From: Sphingomonas yantingensis
Lineage (GTDB): Bacteria; Pseudomonadota; Alphaproteobacteria; Sphingomonadales; Sphingomonadaceae
Direction: 5' to 3'
Assembly: GCF_014199325.1 (NCBI RefSeq)
Contig: NZ_JACIJJ010000003.1
Span: 248,001-312,000 of the forward strand
DNA: 64,000 bases
Below the pieces are notes generated by a model. The model worked only from the letters and a program-made list of their open reading frames with translations. It was not told the DNA's origin and did not search any database. Each line of letters starts with the position of its first letter. Within the stretch, counting starts at the first letter, position 1. Below, piece after piece: positions 30,763 through 42,484 of this stretch. The translations under genes were made by a program, and so were the position numbers.

Positions 30763-32255
30763 TCGAGGGGATCGACGCCGCCCGCGCCGCGCTTGCCGCC
30801 GGGCGGCCGGCGCTCGTCTGGCGCCGCCAACTAGCCGATACCGAGACGCCGGTCGCCGCCGCGCTCAAGCTAATCGAGCCGGGGCGCGGCGACTTCCTCC
30901 TGGAATCGGTGGAGGGCGGCGCGGTGCGTGGGCGGCACAGCCTGATCGGCCTTGCCCCCGACCTCGTGTTCCGCGCCGTGGGTGCAGACGCCGAGATCAA
31001 CCGCCGCTGGCTGACCGATCGCGAGGCGTTCGAGCCGTGCGAGGCAGACAGCCTCGCGGCGCTCCGCTCGCTGGTCGAGGATTGCCGCGCCGACGTGCCC
31101 GCCGCATTGCCGCGCGCGCTTGCCTGCCTCGTCGGCTATTTCGGCTATGAGACGATCGGGCTGGTCGAGAAACTGGCCGCGCCCAAGACGCGCGCGCTCG
31201 ACATTCCCGACATGCTGTTCGTGCGACCGAGCGTGCTGCTCGTCTTCGACCGGCTTGCCGACGCGCTATTCATCGTCGCCCCCGCCTGGCCCGAGCATGG
31301 CGGCCAGGCCGTGGACCGCGCGTGTGAGGCGATCGAGGCGACCGCCGCCCGCCTCGCCGCCGCGCCGCTCCCCGCCCCTGCGCGCAGCGAAGCCGAGCCG
31401 CCGATCTTCACCCCCGTCCTCGAACCCGGCCGCTATGGCGAAATGGTGGCGGCGGCGAAGGAATATATCGCCGCCGGCGACATCTTTCAGGTCGTGCTCG
31501 CCCAGCGTTTCACCGCCCCGTTCGCGCTGCCGCCGATCGAGCTCTATCGCGCGTTGCGGCGGATCAACCCGTCGCCGTTCCTATATCACCTCGACCTGCC
31601 GGGCTTCTCGCTCACCGGATCAAGCCCCGAGATCCTCGTGCGCGTCCGCGACGGCGAGGTGACGATCCGTCCGATCGCCGGCACCCGCCCCCGCGGCGCG
31701 ACGCCCGAAGCGGATGCCGCAAACCGCGACAGCCTGCTCGCCGATCCCAAGGAGCGCGCCGAGCACCTGATGCTCCTCGACCTCGGCCGCAACGATGTCG
31801 GCCGCGTCTCGACCGCGGGCAGCGTGCGCGTGACCGACAGCTATACCGTCGAGCTCTACAGCCATGTCATGCACATCGTGTCCAACGTGGTGGGCCGGCT
31901 GCACCCCGACCGCGACGCGATCGATGCGCTGTTCGCCGGCTTCCCCGCGGGCACGGTCAGCGGCGCACCTAAGGTCCGCGCCTGCCAGATCATCGGCGAA
32001 CTGGAGCCGGAGGCGCGCGGGGCATATGCCGGCGGCGTCGGCTATTTCTCGCCCGACGGGTCGATGGATTCGTGCATCGTCCTGCGCACCGGCATCGTCA
32101 AGGACGGCGTCATGCACGTCCAGGCGGGTGCGGGCATCGTCGCCGACAGCGACCCCGCCTATGAACAGCGCGAGTGCGAGGCGAAGGCCGGGGCACTGCT
32201 GGCCGCCGCGCGCGAGGCGGTGGCTCGGGCGGGCGAAGCAGGCTTCGGTCAGTAG
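30759..32255 (+). CDS. trpE: Anthranilate synthase component I
   Basis: Chorismate to anthranilate, first step of tryptophan synthesis, with TrpG as glutaminase. The 498-residue protein has an N-terminal regulatory region (LLESVEGG near residue 50, tryptophan-binding) and the chorismate-binding C-terminal domain with PIAGTRPRG (near 305), LDLGRNDVGRV (near 342) and FPAGTVSGAPK (near 393). Starts with GTG overlapping the ppiD-like stop. The next gene downstream is on the other strand. Confidence 0.96.
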   Translation: MIEGIDAARAALAAGRPALVWRRQLADTETPVAAALKLIEPGRGDFLLESVEGGAVRGRHSLIGLAPDLVFRAVGADAEINRRWLTDREAFEPCEADSLAALRSLVEDCRADVPAALPRALACLVGYFGYETIGLVEKLAAPKTRALDIPDMLFVRPSVLLVFDRLADALFIVAPAWPEHGGQAVDRACEAIEATAARLAAAPLPAPARSEAEPPIFTPVLEPGRYGEMVAAAKEYIAAGDIFQVVLAQRFTAPFALPPIELYRALRRINPSPFLYHLDLPGFSLTGSSPEILVRVRDGEVTIRPIAGTRPRGATPEADAANRDSLLADPKERAEHLMLLDLGRNDVGRVSTAGSVRVTDSYTVELYSHVMHIVSNVVGRLHPDRDAIDALFAGFPAGTVSGAPKVRACQIIGELEPEARGAYAGGVGYFSPDGSMDSCIVLRTGIVKDGVMHVQAGAGIVADSDPAYEQRECEAKAGALLAAAREAVARAGEAGFGQ

Positions 32256-32273
32256 ACCCACGTCTCGCCGGTG

Positions 32274-32684
32274 TCAGGGCACTTTCGCCGCCTCCGCGCG
32301 CTGGGCGCGGCGCCATTCGAACCACTGGTCGATCAACTGCTGATTGCAGCCGGTCTGACCGCCGGTCCCGACCGGCGAGCAACTGTTGGGCAGGCCGGCC
32401 CGGTTCGCGTCCATCATCGTCTGCGCGCGATTGGTCCAGGACTGGTTGCCCGCGACCACCGGCGCGTCGCGGAACTCCTTGGGGATACGATATTGTTCTT
32501 CCGGGTCGATCCGGCCGCAGACCACGATCTCGTCGCCCTGCGCCTCGGGACATTTCTCGCCCGGCTTGAGCATCACGTTGCGAATACGCTGCGGCGTGCC
32601 CGAGCGTGCGCCCTGCGGCGGCTCCTGCGCCAGCGACGGCGCGGCGGTCGCGAGCAGGATCAGGCCCAGGGTCAAGCGGCGCAT
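32274..32684 (-). CDS. Hypothetical secreted protein between trpE and trpG
   Basis: A 136-residue protein with a signal peptide (MRRLTLGLILLATAAPSLAQ), four Cys residues (for example KCPEAQ, VCGRI, NSCSPVGTGGQTGCNQQ) and no recognised domain. It is encoded opposite to the flanking trp genes, interrupting the trpE-trpG series by about 500 bp. Its gene is convergent with trpE and divergent from trpG. Confidence 0.75.
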   Translation of the reverse strand: MRRLTLGLILLATAAPSLAQEPPQGARSGTPQRIRNVMLKPGEKCPEAQGDEIVVCGRIDPEEQYRIPKEFRDAPVVAGNQSWTNRAQTMMDANRAGLPNSCSPVGTGGQTGCNQQLIDQWFEWRRAQRAEAAKVP

Positions 32685-32763
32685 GGCAATTCTCCGGCAG
32701 TTCGTCCGTCCATCCGCCCGCCAAGCTTGCGCATGGCTGAACGAGGGCTAGATGGGGTGCGAT

Positions 32764-33372
32764 ATGCTCCTCGTCATCGACAATTACGACAGCTTCACTT
32801 GGAACCTCGTCCATTATCTGATGGAACTGGGGGTCGAGGTGCGGGTCGAGCGCAACGACGCCATGACTGCGCGCGACGCGATCGAGACGAACGCGCAGGC
32901 GTTCCTGATCTCGCCCGGTCCCTGCACCCCGAACGAGGCGGGGATCAGCCTCGACCTCGTCGCCGCGTGCGCCGAAATGCGCAAACCGCTGCTCGGCGTC
33001 TGCCTCGGCCATCAGGCGATCGGCCAGCATTTCGGCGGCCAGGTGGTGCGCGGCGGGTTGATGCACGGCAAGACGTGTCCGGTAGAGCATGACGGTACCG
33101 GGCTGTTCGCCGGCCTGCCCTCGCCCTTCACGGCGACGCGCTATCACTCGCTGATCGTCACCGACGTACCCGAGGCGCTGGTGGTCAACGCGACGGCCGC
33201 CGATGCTAGTGTCATGGGCTTCCGTCACCGCGAGCTGCCAATCCACGGCGTGCAATTCCATCCCGAAAGCATCGCGACCGAGCATGGCCATGCGATGCTC
33301 GCCAATTTCCTGCGCGACGCCGGCCTGCCCGCGACGATGCCCGCCGATCTGCCGAAGGGACTGGCGGCATGA
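32764..33372 (+). CDS. trpG: Anthranilate synthase component II (glutaminase)
   Basis: Class I glutamine amidotransferase supplying ammonia to TrpE. 202 residues, starting [15 protein letters not shown]. The nucleophile Cys is in [10 protein letters not shown] (near residue 83) and the His/Glu pair in [10 protein letters not shown]. The start has GGGG six bases upstream; an ATG four codons earlier is less well placed. It overlaps trpD by ATGA. Confidence 0.96.
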   Translation: MLLVIDNYDSFTWNLVHYLMELGVEVRVERNDAMTARDAIETNAQAFLISPGPCTPNEAGISLDLVAACAEMRKPLLGVCLGHQAIGQHFGGQVVRGGLMHGKTCPVEHDGTGLFAGLPSPFTATRYHSLIVTDVPEALVVNATAADASVMGFRHRELPIHGVQFHPESIATEHGHAMLANFLRDAGLPATMPADLPKGLAA

Positions 33373-34364
33373 CGGTGACGACGCTGCTGCCCGATCCGGT
33401 GACACCGCTGTCGCACGACAGCGCCGCGCGTGCGTTCGCCGACATTCTCGACGGCCGCGCCGAGGATACGTCGATCGAAGCATTTCTGATCGGCCTGACC
33501 GAGCGGGGCGAAACCTCGATCGAGATCGCCGCGGCGGCGCGGGCGCTGCGCGAGCGGATGATTGCCCTCGACGCGCCCGACAATGCGATCGACGTGTGCG
33601 GCACCGGCGGCGACGGCCACCATACGCTCAACGTCTCGACCGCCGTCGCGATTGTCGTCGCCGCCTGCGGCGTGCCCGTCGCCAAGCACGGCAACCGCGC
33701 CGCCTCGTCCAAGGCGGGGGCGGCCGACACGTTGGAGGCACTGGGTCTCGACCTCGACGCCGCGACCGCGAGTGCGGAGGCGACGCTGAACGAGCTCGGC
33801 ATCGCCTTCCTGTTCGCGGCCAACCACCACCCCTCGTTGGCGCGGCTCGCACCGCTGCGGCGCCGGATCGGGCGGCGGACGATCTTCAACCTGATGGGGC
33901 CGCTCGCCAACCCGGCGCGGGTCGAGCGCCAGCTCGTCGGTATCGCCCGCCCCGATTATGTGCCCGTCTATGCCGAGGCGCTGGATCTTTTGGGCGCACA
34001 GGCGGCGGCGGTCGTCTCGGGCGAGGATGCGCTTGACGAGCTCTCCTGCGCCGGACCCAGCGTTGCCGCGAACGTCGGCAGTGCCACGCTGCCCGAAGCG
34101 ATCGTGCCCGAGGATGCCGGCCTGCCCCGCCACCCGCTGGCCAAGATCCGTGGTGGCGAGGCCGCCGAGAATGCCGAGGCGCTGAAGGACCTGCTCGCGG
34201 GCGGCGCCGGCGCGTACCGCGACGCGGTGCTGCTCAACGCCGCCGCCGCGCTGATCGTCGCGGGCCGGGTCGAGAGCCTCGCTGACGGCGCCGCGCAGGC
34301 GGCCGAAGCGATCGACAGCGCCCGCGCCGCCGCGCTCCTTCGCCGCTGGATCGACCGCGTATGA
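33369..34364 (+). CDS. trpD: Anthranilate phosphoribosyltransferase
   Basis: Transfers the phosphoribosyl group to anthranilate. The 331-residue protein has [15 protein letters not shown] (PRPP site, near residue 77), [15 protein letters not shown] (near 106) and [10 protein letters not shown] (near 178). It overlaps trpG and trpC by four bases each, in a tightly packed operon. Confidence 0.96.
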   Translation: MTVTTLLPDPVTPLSHDSAARAFADILDGRAEDTSIEAFLIGLTERGETSIEIAAAARALRERMIALDAPDNAIDVCGTGGDGHHTLNVSTAVAIVVAACGVPVAKHGNRAASSKAGAADTLEALGLDLDAATASAEATLNELGIAFLFAANHHPSLARLAPLRRRIGRRTIFNLMGPLANPARVERQLVGIARPDYVPVYAEALDLLGAQAAAVVSGEDALDELSCAGPSVAANVGSATLPEAIVPEDAGLPRHPLAKIRGGEAAENAEALKDLLAGGAGAYRDAVLLNAAAALIVAGRVESLADGAAQAAEAIDSARAAALLRRWIDRV

Positions 34365-35149
34365 GCAACATGCTGACCGCGATCATCGACCGCAAATATG
34401 ACGAGGTCGCCGAGCGGCGGGCGAAGGCGAGCCTCACCGACCTCGACGCGCGCGCCGCGCAACAGTCGGTTCCTCGCGGGTTCAAGGCGGCGCTCGATGC
34501 GCGCGCCGCGTCGGGCCGGCACGCGCTAATCGCCGAGGTGAAGAAGGCCAGCCCGTCAAAAGGTCTGATCCGTGCCGACTTCGACCCGCCCGCAATCGCC
34601 CGCGCCTATGCCGCCGGCGGCGCGACGTGCCTGTCGGTCCTGACCGACGCGCCGGGCTTTCAGGGGCACGAGGATTATCTCGTCGCCGCACGCGCCGCCT
34701 GCGACCTGCCCGTCCTGCGCAAGGATTTCATGGTCGATCCGTGGCAGGTGGCCGAAGCGCGCGCGATGGGCGCCGATGCGATCCTTATCATCGTCGCCGC
34801 GCTGGACGATGCCGCGATGGCCGAGATCGAGGCCGCCGCGTTCGAGCGCGGCATGGACGTGCTTGTCGAGGTCCATGACGCAGCGGAAATGGAACGCGCG
34901 GCCCGGCTGAAGTCGCGGCTGATCGGTGTCAACAACCGCAATCTCAAGACGTTCGAGGTCGATTTCAACAAGACCTATGAGCTCGTCGGCGAGGCCCCCG
35001 CCGACTGCACCTTCGTCGCCGAAAGCGGCCTCAACACCCGGGCCGAACTCGACGCGATGGCCGCGCACGGCATCCGCTGCTTTCTGATCGGCGAGGCGCT
35101 TATGCGCCGGGCGGACGTCGAGGCCGCGACGCGCGCGCTGGTCGGATGA
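34361..35149 (+). CDS. trpC: Indole-3-glycerol phosphate synthase
   Basis: Ring-closing step giving indole-3-glycerol phosphate. The 262-residue TIM barrel shows [10 protein letters not shown] (catalytic Lys, near residue 63), [11 protein letters not shown] (near 122), [13 protein letters not shown] (near 188) and FVAESGLN. Overlaps trpD and moaC by ATGA. Confidence 0.96.
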   Translation: MSNMLTAIIDRKYDEVAERRAKASLTDLDARAAQQSVPRGFKAALDARAASGRHALIAEVKKASPSKGLIRADFDPPAIARAYAAGGATCLSVLTDAPGFQGHEDYLVAARAACDLPVLRKDFMVDPWQVAEARAMGADAILIIVAALDDAAMAEIEAAAFERGMDVLVEVHDAAEMERAARLKSRLIGVNNRNLKTFEVDFNKTYELVGEAPADCTFVAESGLNTRAELDAMAAHGIRCFLIGEALMRRADVEAATRALVG

Positions 35150-35619
35150 GCGACCTGACGCATCTGGACGAGGCGGGCGCCGCGCGGATGGTCGATGTCG
35201 GCCACAAGCCTGCGACCGAGCGCCGTGCCGTCGCCGGCGGCCGCATCGCCATGTCGCGCGAAGCCGCCGCCGCGATCCGCGACGGCGCGGTCGCGAAGGG
35301 CGACGTGCTCGCAGTGGCGCGGATCGCCGGGATCATGGCGGCAAAGCGCACCGCCGACCTCATCCCTCTTTGCCACCCGCTACCGCTCACCAGCGTCGAG
35401 GTGGCGCTGACGATCGAGGACGACGGCGTTGCCGTGACGGCCACCGCCACCACGACGGGCCAGACCGGCGTAGAGATGGAAGCGATGGTGGCGACCAGCA
35501 CCGCGCTCCTGACTTTGTACGACATGGCAAAGGCGATCGATAAGGGCATGATAATCGAGGTCGTTCGTCTACTGTCGAAGACCGGCGGCAAGTCCGGCGA
35601 CTGGTTCGCGCCCGCCTGA
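35146..35619 (+). CDS. moaC: Cyclic pyranopterin monophosphate synthase MoaC
   Basis: Second step of molybdenum cofactor synthesis. The 157-residue protein has [16 protein letters not shown] (near residue 65) and GVEMEAMVA (near 107), with the lysine-bearing [10 protein letters not shown] near 128. Its coupling to the trp genes (ATGA overlap with trpC) is a feature of this group of bacteria. Confidence 0.96.
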   Translation: MSDLTHLDEAGAARMVDVGHKPATERRAVAGGRIAMSREAAAAIRDGAVAKGDVLAVARIAGIMAAKRTADLIPLCHPLPLTSVEVALTIEDDGVAVTATATTTGQTGVEMEAMVATSTALLTLYDMAKAIDKGMIIEVVRLLSKTGGKSGDWFAPA

Positions 35620-36800
35620 TGCCGCTGCTCCCCGTTGCCGAGGCGCAGACCCGGCTGCTTGCCCTGCGCGATCCAGTCGAAGTCGAAACGCTGCGGCTGG
35701 CCCAGGCCGCGGGCCGCTGGGCGGCCGAACCGATCGCTGCGCTGCGAACGCAGCCTTCGCGCGACCTGTCGGCGATGGACGGCTATGCGATCGCGCATGC
35801 CGCGCTGCCCGGCCCGTTCCGGCTGATCGGGGAAAGTGCCGCCGGCCGGCCGTTCGCCAGCCCTGTCGCGCCCGGCGAAACCGTCCGTATCTTCACCGGC
35901 GCGGCGATGCCCGCGGGAGCCGACTGCGTGCTGGTGCAGGAGGAAGCCCGGGTCGAAGGCGCGCAGGTGCATCTCGCGGGCGAAGGCCCCGCCCATCCCG
36001 GCCGCAACGTCCGCCGCGCCGGGCTGGACTTCACGGTCGGCGACGTGCTGATCGAAGCAGGCGAGCGGATCACGCCGGCGCGCATCGCGCTTGCTGCCGT
36101 CGCCGGACACGCGGCCCTGCCCGTCCGCCGCCGTGTCCGCGTCGCGATCGCGGCGACCGGCGACGAACTTCGCCCCGCGGGCGCGCCGCTCGGCGACGGC
36201 GACCTGCCAGAGAGCAACGGCGTGATGCTGACGGCGCTGCTCGCCGACCTGCCCATCGATCTCGTCGACCTCGGCATCCTGCCCGATCGGCTGGAAGTGT
36301 TGCGCGACGCCTTTGCCGGTGCGCAGGCGGACATTCTCGTCACCACCGGCGGGGCGTCGGTCGGCGACCATGACCTCGTCCGGCCAGCACTGGAGGCGGC
36401 GGGCGCAGTCATCGACTTCTGGCGCGTGGCGCTGCGGCCGGGCAAGCCGATGCTCGCCGGGCGGCTAGGCGAAGGCGTGGTCGTCGGCCTTCCCGGCAAT
36501 CCCGTGTCCGCGTTCGTGACCGCAACGCTGTTCGTCCGGCCGCTGGTCGCGCACCTGTCCGGCGCGGCCGATCCGTTGCCCAAACCGACGCCCGCGACGC
36601 TCGCCGAGCCGCTGCCCGCCAATGGCGAGCGCACCGATTATCTGCGCGGGCGGCGGATCGACGGGCGCGTGCATGTCGCCGCGATCCAGGACAGCTCGAT
36701 GCTCCGCACGCTGGCCCGCGCAGACTGCCTCGTGCTTCGCGAACCGCAGGCGCCGGCGGCTGCGGCGGGCGACTCGGCGCAGATCCTAGACCTTGCTTGA
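35619..36800 (+). CDS. moeA: Molybdopterin molybdenumtransferase MoeA
   Basis: Inserts molybdate into adenylylated molybdopterin. The 393-residue protein has LSAMDGYAI (near residue 50), GAAMPAGADCVLVQEE (near 95), the VTTGGASVGDHD motif (near 245) and GLPGNPVS (near 290). Its ATG overlaps the moaC stop (TGATG). The TTGACA of the lexA promoter overlaps its own stop codon. Confidence 0.95.
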   Translation: MPLLPVAEAQTRLLALRDPVEVETLRLAQAAGRWAAEPIAALRTQPSRDLSAMDGYAIAHAALPGPFRLIGESAAGRPFASPVAPGETVRIFTGAAMPAGADCVLVQEEARVEGAQVHLAGEGPAHPGRNVRRAGLDFTVGDVLIEAGERITPARIALAAVAGHAALPVRRRVRVAIAATGDELRPAGAPLGDGDLPESNGVMLTALLADLPIDLVDLGILPDRLEVLRDAFAGAQADILVTTGGASVGDHDLVRPALEAAGAVIDFWRVALRPGKPMLAGRLGEGVVVGLPGNPVSAFVTATLFVRPLVAHLSGAADPLPKPTPATLAEPLPANGERTDYLRGRRIDGRVHVAAIQDSSMLRTLARADCLVLREPQAPAAAAGDSAQILDLA

Positions 36801-36839
36801 CAGCAAGTAGAACAAGCCATAAACGTTCGGCGTCTGTTC
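36797..36839 (+). promoter_or_regulatory. lexA promoter with SOS box
   Basis: The LexA box GTTC-N7-GTTC lies at 36825-36839, exactly the spacing known for alphaproteobacteria. A TTGACA (36797-36802) and a TAAACG (36820-36825) at 17-bp spacing make a plausible promoter, and the box overlaps its -10 end and start region. This predicts LexA autorepression. Confidence 0.85.
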
Positions 36840-36855
36840 TTACGGGAGAGGCGCG

Positions 36856-37527
36856 ATGCTCACGCGCAAGCAGCACGAACTCATTTGCTTCATTGCCGAC
36901 CGGCTGGTCGAGACCGGCGTGTCGCCCTCTTTCGAGGAAATGAAGGACGCGCTCGAGCTCAAGTCGAAGTCGGGTGTCCACCGCCTCATCAGCGCACTGG
37001 AAGAACGCGGTTTCTTGCGCCGCCTGCCCAATCGCGCCCGCGCGCTCGAAGTCATCAAGATGCCCGAGGCGAAGGTCGCGGCAAAGAAGCGCACGGCGCC
37101 TGCCGCCACGCCGAGCGCCCCTGCGACGCTGCCCACCCCCGCCAACGACGTGATCGAGATCCCGCTGCACGGCCGCATCGCCGCCGGTGTACCGATCGAG
37201 GCGATGGAAGGCGCATCGATGCTCCCCGTGCCCGCCGCGCTGCTGGGTGCGGGCGAGCATTATGCGCTGGAGGTGTCGGGGGATTCGATGGTCGAGGCGG
37301 GTATCCTCGACGGCGACTATGCGCTGATCCGCCGTCAGGAGGTCGCCCGCGACGGCGAGATCGTCGTGGCGCTGATCGACGAGCATGAGGCCACGCTGAA
37401 GTTCTTCCGGCACGAGGGCGGGATGGTCCGCCTCGACCCCGCCAACCGCAGCTACGACCCGCAGCGTTATCGCCCCGATCAGGTGCGCGTGCAGGGCAAG
37501 CTGGCCGGGCTGCTCCGCCGCTATTGA
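36856..37527 (+). CDS. lexA: LexA repressor
   Basis: SOS transcriptional repressor, 223 residues. A winged-helix DNA-binding domain occupies residues 1-65 ([20 protein letters not shown]), followed by an Ala/Pro-rich linker. The protease half has the Ala-Gly cleavage bond in HGRIAAGVP, the catalytic Ser in [10 protein letters not shown] and the catalytic Lys in HEATLKFF. A good GGGAGAGG site precedes the ATG. It carries its own SOS box upstream. Confidence 0.96.
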   Translation: MLTRKQHELICFIADRLVETGVSPSFEEMKDALELKSKSGVHRLISALEERGFLRRLPNRARALEVIKMPEAKVAAKKRTAPAATPSAPATLPTPANDVIEIPLHGRIAAGVPIEAMEGASMLPVPAALLGAGEHYALEVSGDSMVEAGILDGDYALIRRQEVARDGEIVVALIDEHEATLKFFRHEGGMVRLDPANRSYDPQRYRPDQVRVQGKLAGLLRRY

Positions 37528-37534
37528 CGGGATC

Positions 37535-37559
37535 GGGCGGCGATTTGTCGTCGCCGCCC
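37535..37559. terminator. Hairpin after lexA
   Basis: A perfect 9-bp stem GGGCGGCGA / TCGCCGCCC with a seven-base loop, seven bases after the lexA stop. It lacks a T run, so it may be a weak terminator or an RNA-stabilising structure. Confidence 0.5.
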
Positions 37560-37674
37560 GTCTCAAGATGCTACCGCGACTCGGCGTGTTCTGTCATGAG
37601 GGCGGCATGGCGGGATCATCGACTATTTCTGTGCGACCCGTCGCCGCGTGCCGCCTTTGCGATCGACCTTGGGC

Positions 37675-39552
37675 ATGAGCCTTTCGCCTGCCTTTCTCGA
37701 CGAGGTGCGCGCGCGCACCACGCTGTCGGTGCTGGTCGGCCGCACCGTCAAGCTCCAGCGTGCAGGCCGCGAGCATCGTGCCTGCTGCCCCTTCCATAAC
37801 GAGAAGTCGCCCAGCTTCTACGTCAACGACGACAAGGGCTTCTATCATTGCTTCGGCTGCGGCGCCCATGGCGACGCGATCCGCTGGCTGACCGAGCATC
37901 AGGGCCTGCCCTTCATCGATGCGGTCAAGGATCTGGCGCAGGCGGCGGGCCTCGACATGCCCGCCCCCGATCGCCGCGCCGCCGAAAAGGCGGAGCGCGC
38001 GAAATCGCTGCACGACGTCATGGCGGCAGCGGCCAAATGGTTCGAGGACCAGCTCTGGGGCCTGGGCGGCGAGGAAGCGCGTGCGCTGCTCGAAAAGCGC
38101 GGCGTCCGTGCCGACACCGCCCGCGCGTTCGGTCTTGGCTTCGCGCCCGACAGCCGCGGGCAGCTTCGCAAGGCGCTGGCCGAGTTCGGCGATGCGATGC
38201 TGATCGAATGCGGCCTGTTGATCCAGGTCGACGGCAAGGAGCCGTACGACCGCTTCCGCGGCCGGCTGATGATCCCGATCCGCGACCCGCGCGGGCGCGT
38301 GATCGCGTTCGGCGGCCGGATCATCGGCGCGGGTGAGCCGAAATATCTGAATTCGCCGGAGACGCCGCTCTTCGACAAGGGCCGCACGCTCTACAACCTC
38401 GACCGCGCGGGTGCCGCCGCGCGCAAGGCCGGCCGCGTGATCGCGGTCGAGGGCTATATGGACGTGATCGCGCTGGCCCAAGCCGGGTTCGGCGAGGCGG
38501 TTGCCCCGCTCGGGACTGCGCTGACCGAGGCGCAGTTGGAGCGACTCTGGCGGATGGTCGACGTGCCGATCCTGTGCTTCGACGGCGACAGCGCCGGGCA
38601 GAAGGCGGGCATCCGCGCCGCCGAACGCGCGCTGCCGATGCTGGGGCCCGGGCGCAGCCTCAGCTTCGTGACGCTGCCCGCCGGACAGGACCCCGACGAC
38701 CTCGTCCGCACGTCGGGCGCCGGTGCGATGGAGGCGCTGCTCGCCGCGCCCGAACCGCTGGTCGAGCGGCTGTGGCGTCATGCCGCCGAGGAGCCGACGA
38801 ACACGCCGGAGGAGCGCGCCGGCCTTCGCGCGCGGCTCGCCGAACAGGCCGACCGGATCGCCGATCCTAACGTCCGCTCGGAATATCACGCCGACTTCAA
38901 GCGCCGGTTCTTCGAAACCTTTGCCGCGCGAAAGGCGCCGCCGCCCCGCATCCAGCAGGGACCGCGCGGCCGCAATGCCGGCCGCGGCTGGCAACCGCCC
39001 GAGGCGCCCCCCGGTGATACCGCGCGTGCGGTGGGGACGGGCGGGATCGACCGCGTGCTCGCCAAGGCGGTGCTTGCCGGGCTGATCCGCCACCCGGCCG
39101 AGATTGCGCGGCACATGGAGATCCTGGGCTCGCTACGGCTTGCCGACATCGCGCTGGCCCGCGCGTTCGAGGCGGTGATCGATCTGGCGATCGAGGATCA
39201 GGCGCTCGACAGCTCACGACTGGTCAGCGTCCTGGCGCGCTCCGGGTTCGATCAGGTGGCCGGCGACCTGCTCCGGGCGGACTCCCTGCCCTTCTCGTTC
39301 ACGCATGCCGGCGCCGATCCCGATCGCGCCGCCACCGACCTCGACGAGGCGATCGCGGTGATGGTTACGCTGCCGCGTGTCGAGGCGGCTCTGACCGATG
39401 CGACGTCGGCAATGAGTGCCGGCTGGTCCGAGGAGGCTTGGTCCCGTCAACAGACGCTTCTGCAGGAACAGCAGCGTTTGAAGGCGCGCCTCGAGACGTT
39501 GGCGCATGCCGACGAGGACGGCGCCGCGGTCGCAAGATCCGCCGGGCATTGA
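37675..39552 (+). CDS. dnaG: DNA primase
   Basis: Makes RNA primers at the replication fork. The 625-residue protein has an N-terminal zinc-binding domain with CCPFHNEKSPSF and HCFGCGAHGD (His and Cys ligands, near residues 38-64), a TOPRIM core with VEGYMDVIAL and DGDSAGQKA (near 260-310), and a C-terminal helical region for DnaB contact. The start gives MSLSPAFLDEVR, the usual N-terminus. It forms the dnaG-rpoD pair. Confidence 0.96.
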   Translation: MSLSPAFLDEVRARTTLSVLVGRTVKLQRAGREHRACCPFHNEKSPSFYVNDDKGFYHCFGCGAHGDAIRWLTEHQGLPFIDAVKDLAQAAGLDMPAPDRRAAEKAERAKSLHDVMAAAAKWFEDQLWGLGGEEARALLEKRGVRADTARAFGLGFAPDSRGQLRKALAEFGDAMLIECGLLIQVDGKEPYDRFRGRLMIPIRDPRGRVIAFGGRIIGAGEPKYLNSPETPLFDKGRTLYNLDRAGAAARKAGRVIAVEGYMDVIALAQAGFGEAVAPLGTALTEAQLERLWRMVDVPILCFDGDSAGQKAGIRAAERALPMLGPGRSLSFVTLPAGQDPDDLVRTSGAGAMEALLAAPEPLVERLWRHAAEEPTNTPEERAGLRARLAEQADRIADPNVRSEYHADFKRRFFETFAARKAPPPRIQQGPRGRNAGRGWQPPEAPPGDTARAVGTGGIDRVLAKAVLAGLIRHPAEIARHMEILGSLRLADIALARAFEAVIDLAIEDQALDSSRLVSVLARSGFDQVAGDLLRADSLPFSFTHAGADPDRAATDLDEAIAVMVTLPRVEAALTDATSAMSAGWSEEAWSRQQTLLQEQQRLKARLETLAHADEDGAAVARSAGH

Positions 39553-39571
39553 GCGCCGGCCGCCCGATGCG

Positions 39572-39599
39572 CTTGACCGATGTGACATGATCCCCATAT
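39572..39599 (+). promoter_or_regulatory. Sigma-32 (RpoH)-type promoter of rpoD
   Basis: CTTGACC (39572-39578), 13 bases, then CCCCATAT (39592-39599) closely matches the heat-shock sigma consensus (CTTGAAA, N12-14, CCCCATNT). It lies between dnaG and rpoD. A TATAAT at 39678-39683 nearer rpoD has no well-spaced -35 partner. Confidence 0.7.
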
Positions 39600-39710
39600 C
39601 GCGGGAACAATCGCGGCGCGACGCGCTCATGCGAGTTGCAAAATCCGTACTGACAGGCATGTAGGGCGCATTCGTTGTATAATGCGCCGTCGGGTAATCG
39701 AGGGCAGTTG

Positions 39711-41741
<2,031 letters not shown>

Positions 41742-41747
41742 GACGAA

Positions 41748-41775
41748 GGGCGGTCCCGGGGGGGCCGCCCTTTTT
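41748..41775 (+). terminator. Rho-independent terminator of rpoD
   Basis: A G+C-rich hairpin (GGGCGG... with ...CCGCCC) followed directly by TTTTT, seven bases after the rpoD stop. A clear intrinsic terminator. Confidence 0.92.
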
Positions 41776-41844
41776 CGTCGCGCGGTTCGCCCGCTCCGTC
41801 CCCCACGCGTTGCGGCGCCGCGATCGGCGGCGAAGGATGCGCGT

Positions 41845-42243
41845 ATGCTCTGGACAGGATGGACCGCGATGATGATCCAAGCCGCCGCCCCCGCGATCGC
41901 GCCCGCCGATCGCGCCGCCATCCTCGACGCCGCGCGCCGGCCAGTCGCCGAGGAGTTGGGGCGTCCGCCGCTGTTCGTCGTGAAGACTCTCCGTCGCGAC
42001 GGCGACTGGGCCTTTCTGTTTGCCGACATGCAGGCGGCCGGCGGCAAGCCGTTCGATTACGCGGGCACGAAAAAGGCGGAGGCGGCACGGCGCGGCCTCG
42101 TCTCACACGCCTATGCCGCGCTCCTTCGCCGGCAAAATGGTCGGTGGCAGGTCATCGAAGCGGCAATCGGTCCCACCGATGTCGCGTGGGAGGGCTGGGC
42201 CGCCAAGCATGGCGCCCCGCCAAGCGTGTTCGCGTTCGATTGA
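41845..42243 (+). CDS. Hypothetical protein, 132 residues
   Basis: A small protein with a possible short hydrophobic N-terminus (MLWTGWTAMMIQAAAPA) and a mature part rich in Arg, Ala and Trp (for example DGDWAFLFADMQAAGGK and GRWQVIEAAIGPTDVAWEGW). It recalls proteins with a DUF-type beta structure, but no family was recognised. An AAGGATG site precedes the ATG. Confidence 0.65.
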   Translation: MLWTGWTAMMIQAAAPAIAPADRAAILDAARRPVAEELGRPPLFVVKTLRRDGDWAFLFADMQAAGGKPFDYAGTKKAEAARRGLVSHAYAALLRRQNGRWQVIEAAIGPTDVAWEGWAAKHGAPPSVFAFD

Positions 42244-42259
42244 CGCGAAACAATACGAT

Positions 42260-42280
42260 CCATATACGCTTTGTATATGG
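42260..42280. promoter_or_regulatory. Palindrome overlapping the ParD-like start
   Basis: A perfect inverted repeat CCATATAC / GTATATGG with a five-base spacer (GCTTT). It includes the ATG of the downstream gene and extends imperfectly on both sides (ACGAT / ATCGT). It could be an autoregulatory operator or an mRNA hairpin masking the start codon. Confidence 0.6.
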
Positions 42281-42483
42281 GTATCGTGAAAATCGACGAG
42301 CAGTTGCACGCCGAAATCCGGCGCGCCAGCGGCGTGATGTGTCGGTCGATCAACGCACAGGCCGAATTCTGGATGAAGATCGGCATGCTCGCGGAGGCCA
42401 ATCCGACGCTGTCGTTCAACGAGATCGTTCGCCGCGAACTCGCCGCGGCCGAGGTCGATATGCCCGGCCTCGCCGCCGCCTGA
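42277..42483 (+). CDS. ParD-like protein
   Basis: A 68-residue protein resembling the ParD-like family (PF11903 group), with IDEQLHAEIRRASGVMCRSINAQAEFWMKIG, a ribbon-helix-helix-like pattern. It ends two bases before map. No toxin gene is visible nearby. ParD-like genes next to map occur in other bacteria, and a regulatory role on map expression is possible but unproven. Confidence 0.75.
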   Translation: MGIVKIDEQLHAEIRRASGVMCRSINAQAEFWMKIGMLAEANPTLSFNEIVRRELAAAEVDMPGLAAA

Positions 42484-42484
42484 C

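Noticed and set aside
39678..39683. TATAAT upstream of rpoD as the main promoter
   Set aside because: No -35 element lies at a proper distance (CTGACA is 22 bp away), so it was not called as a promoter.
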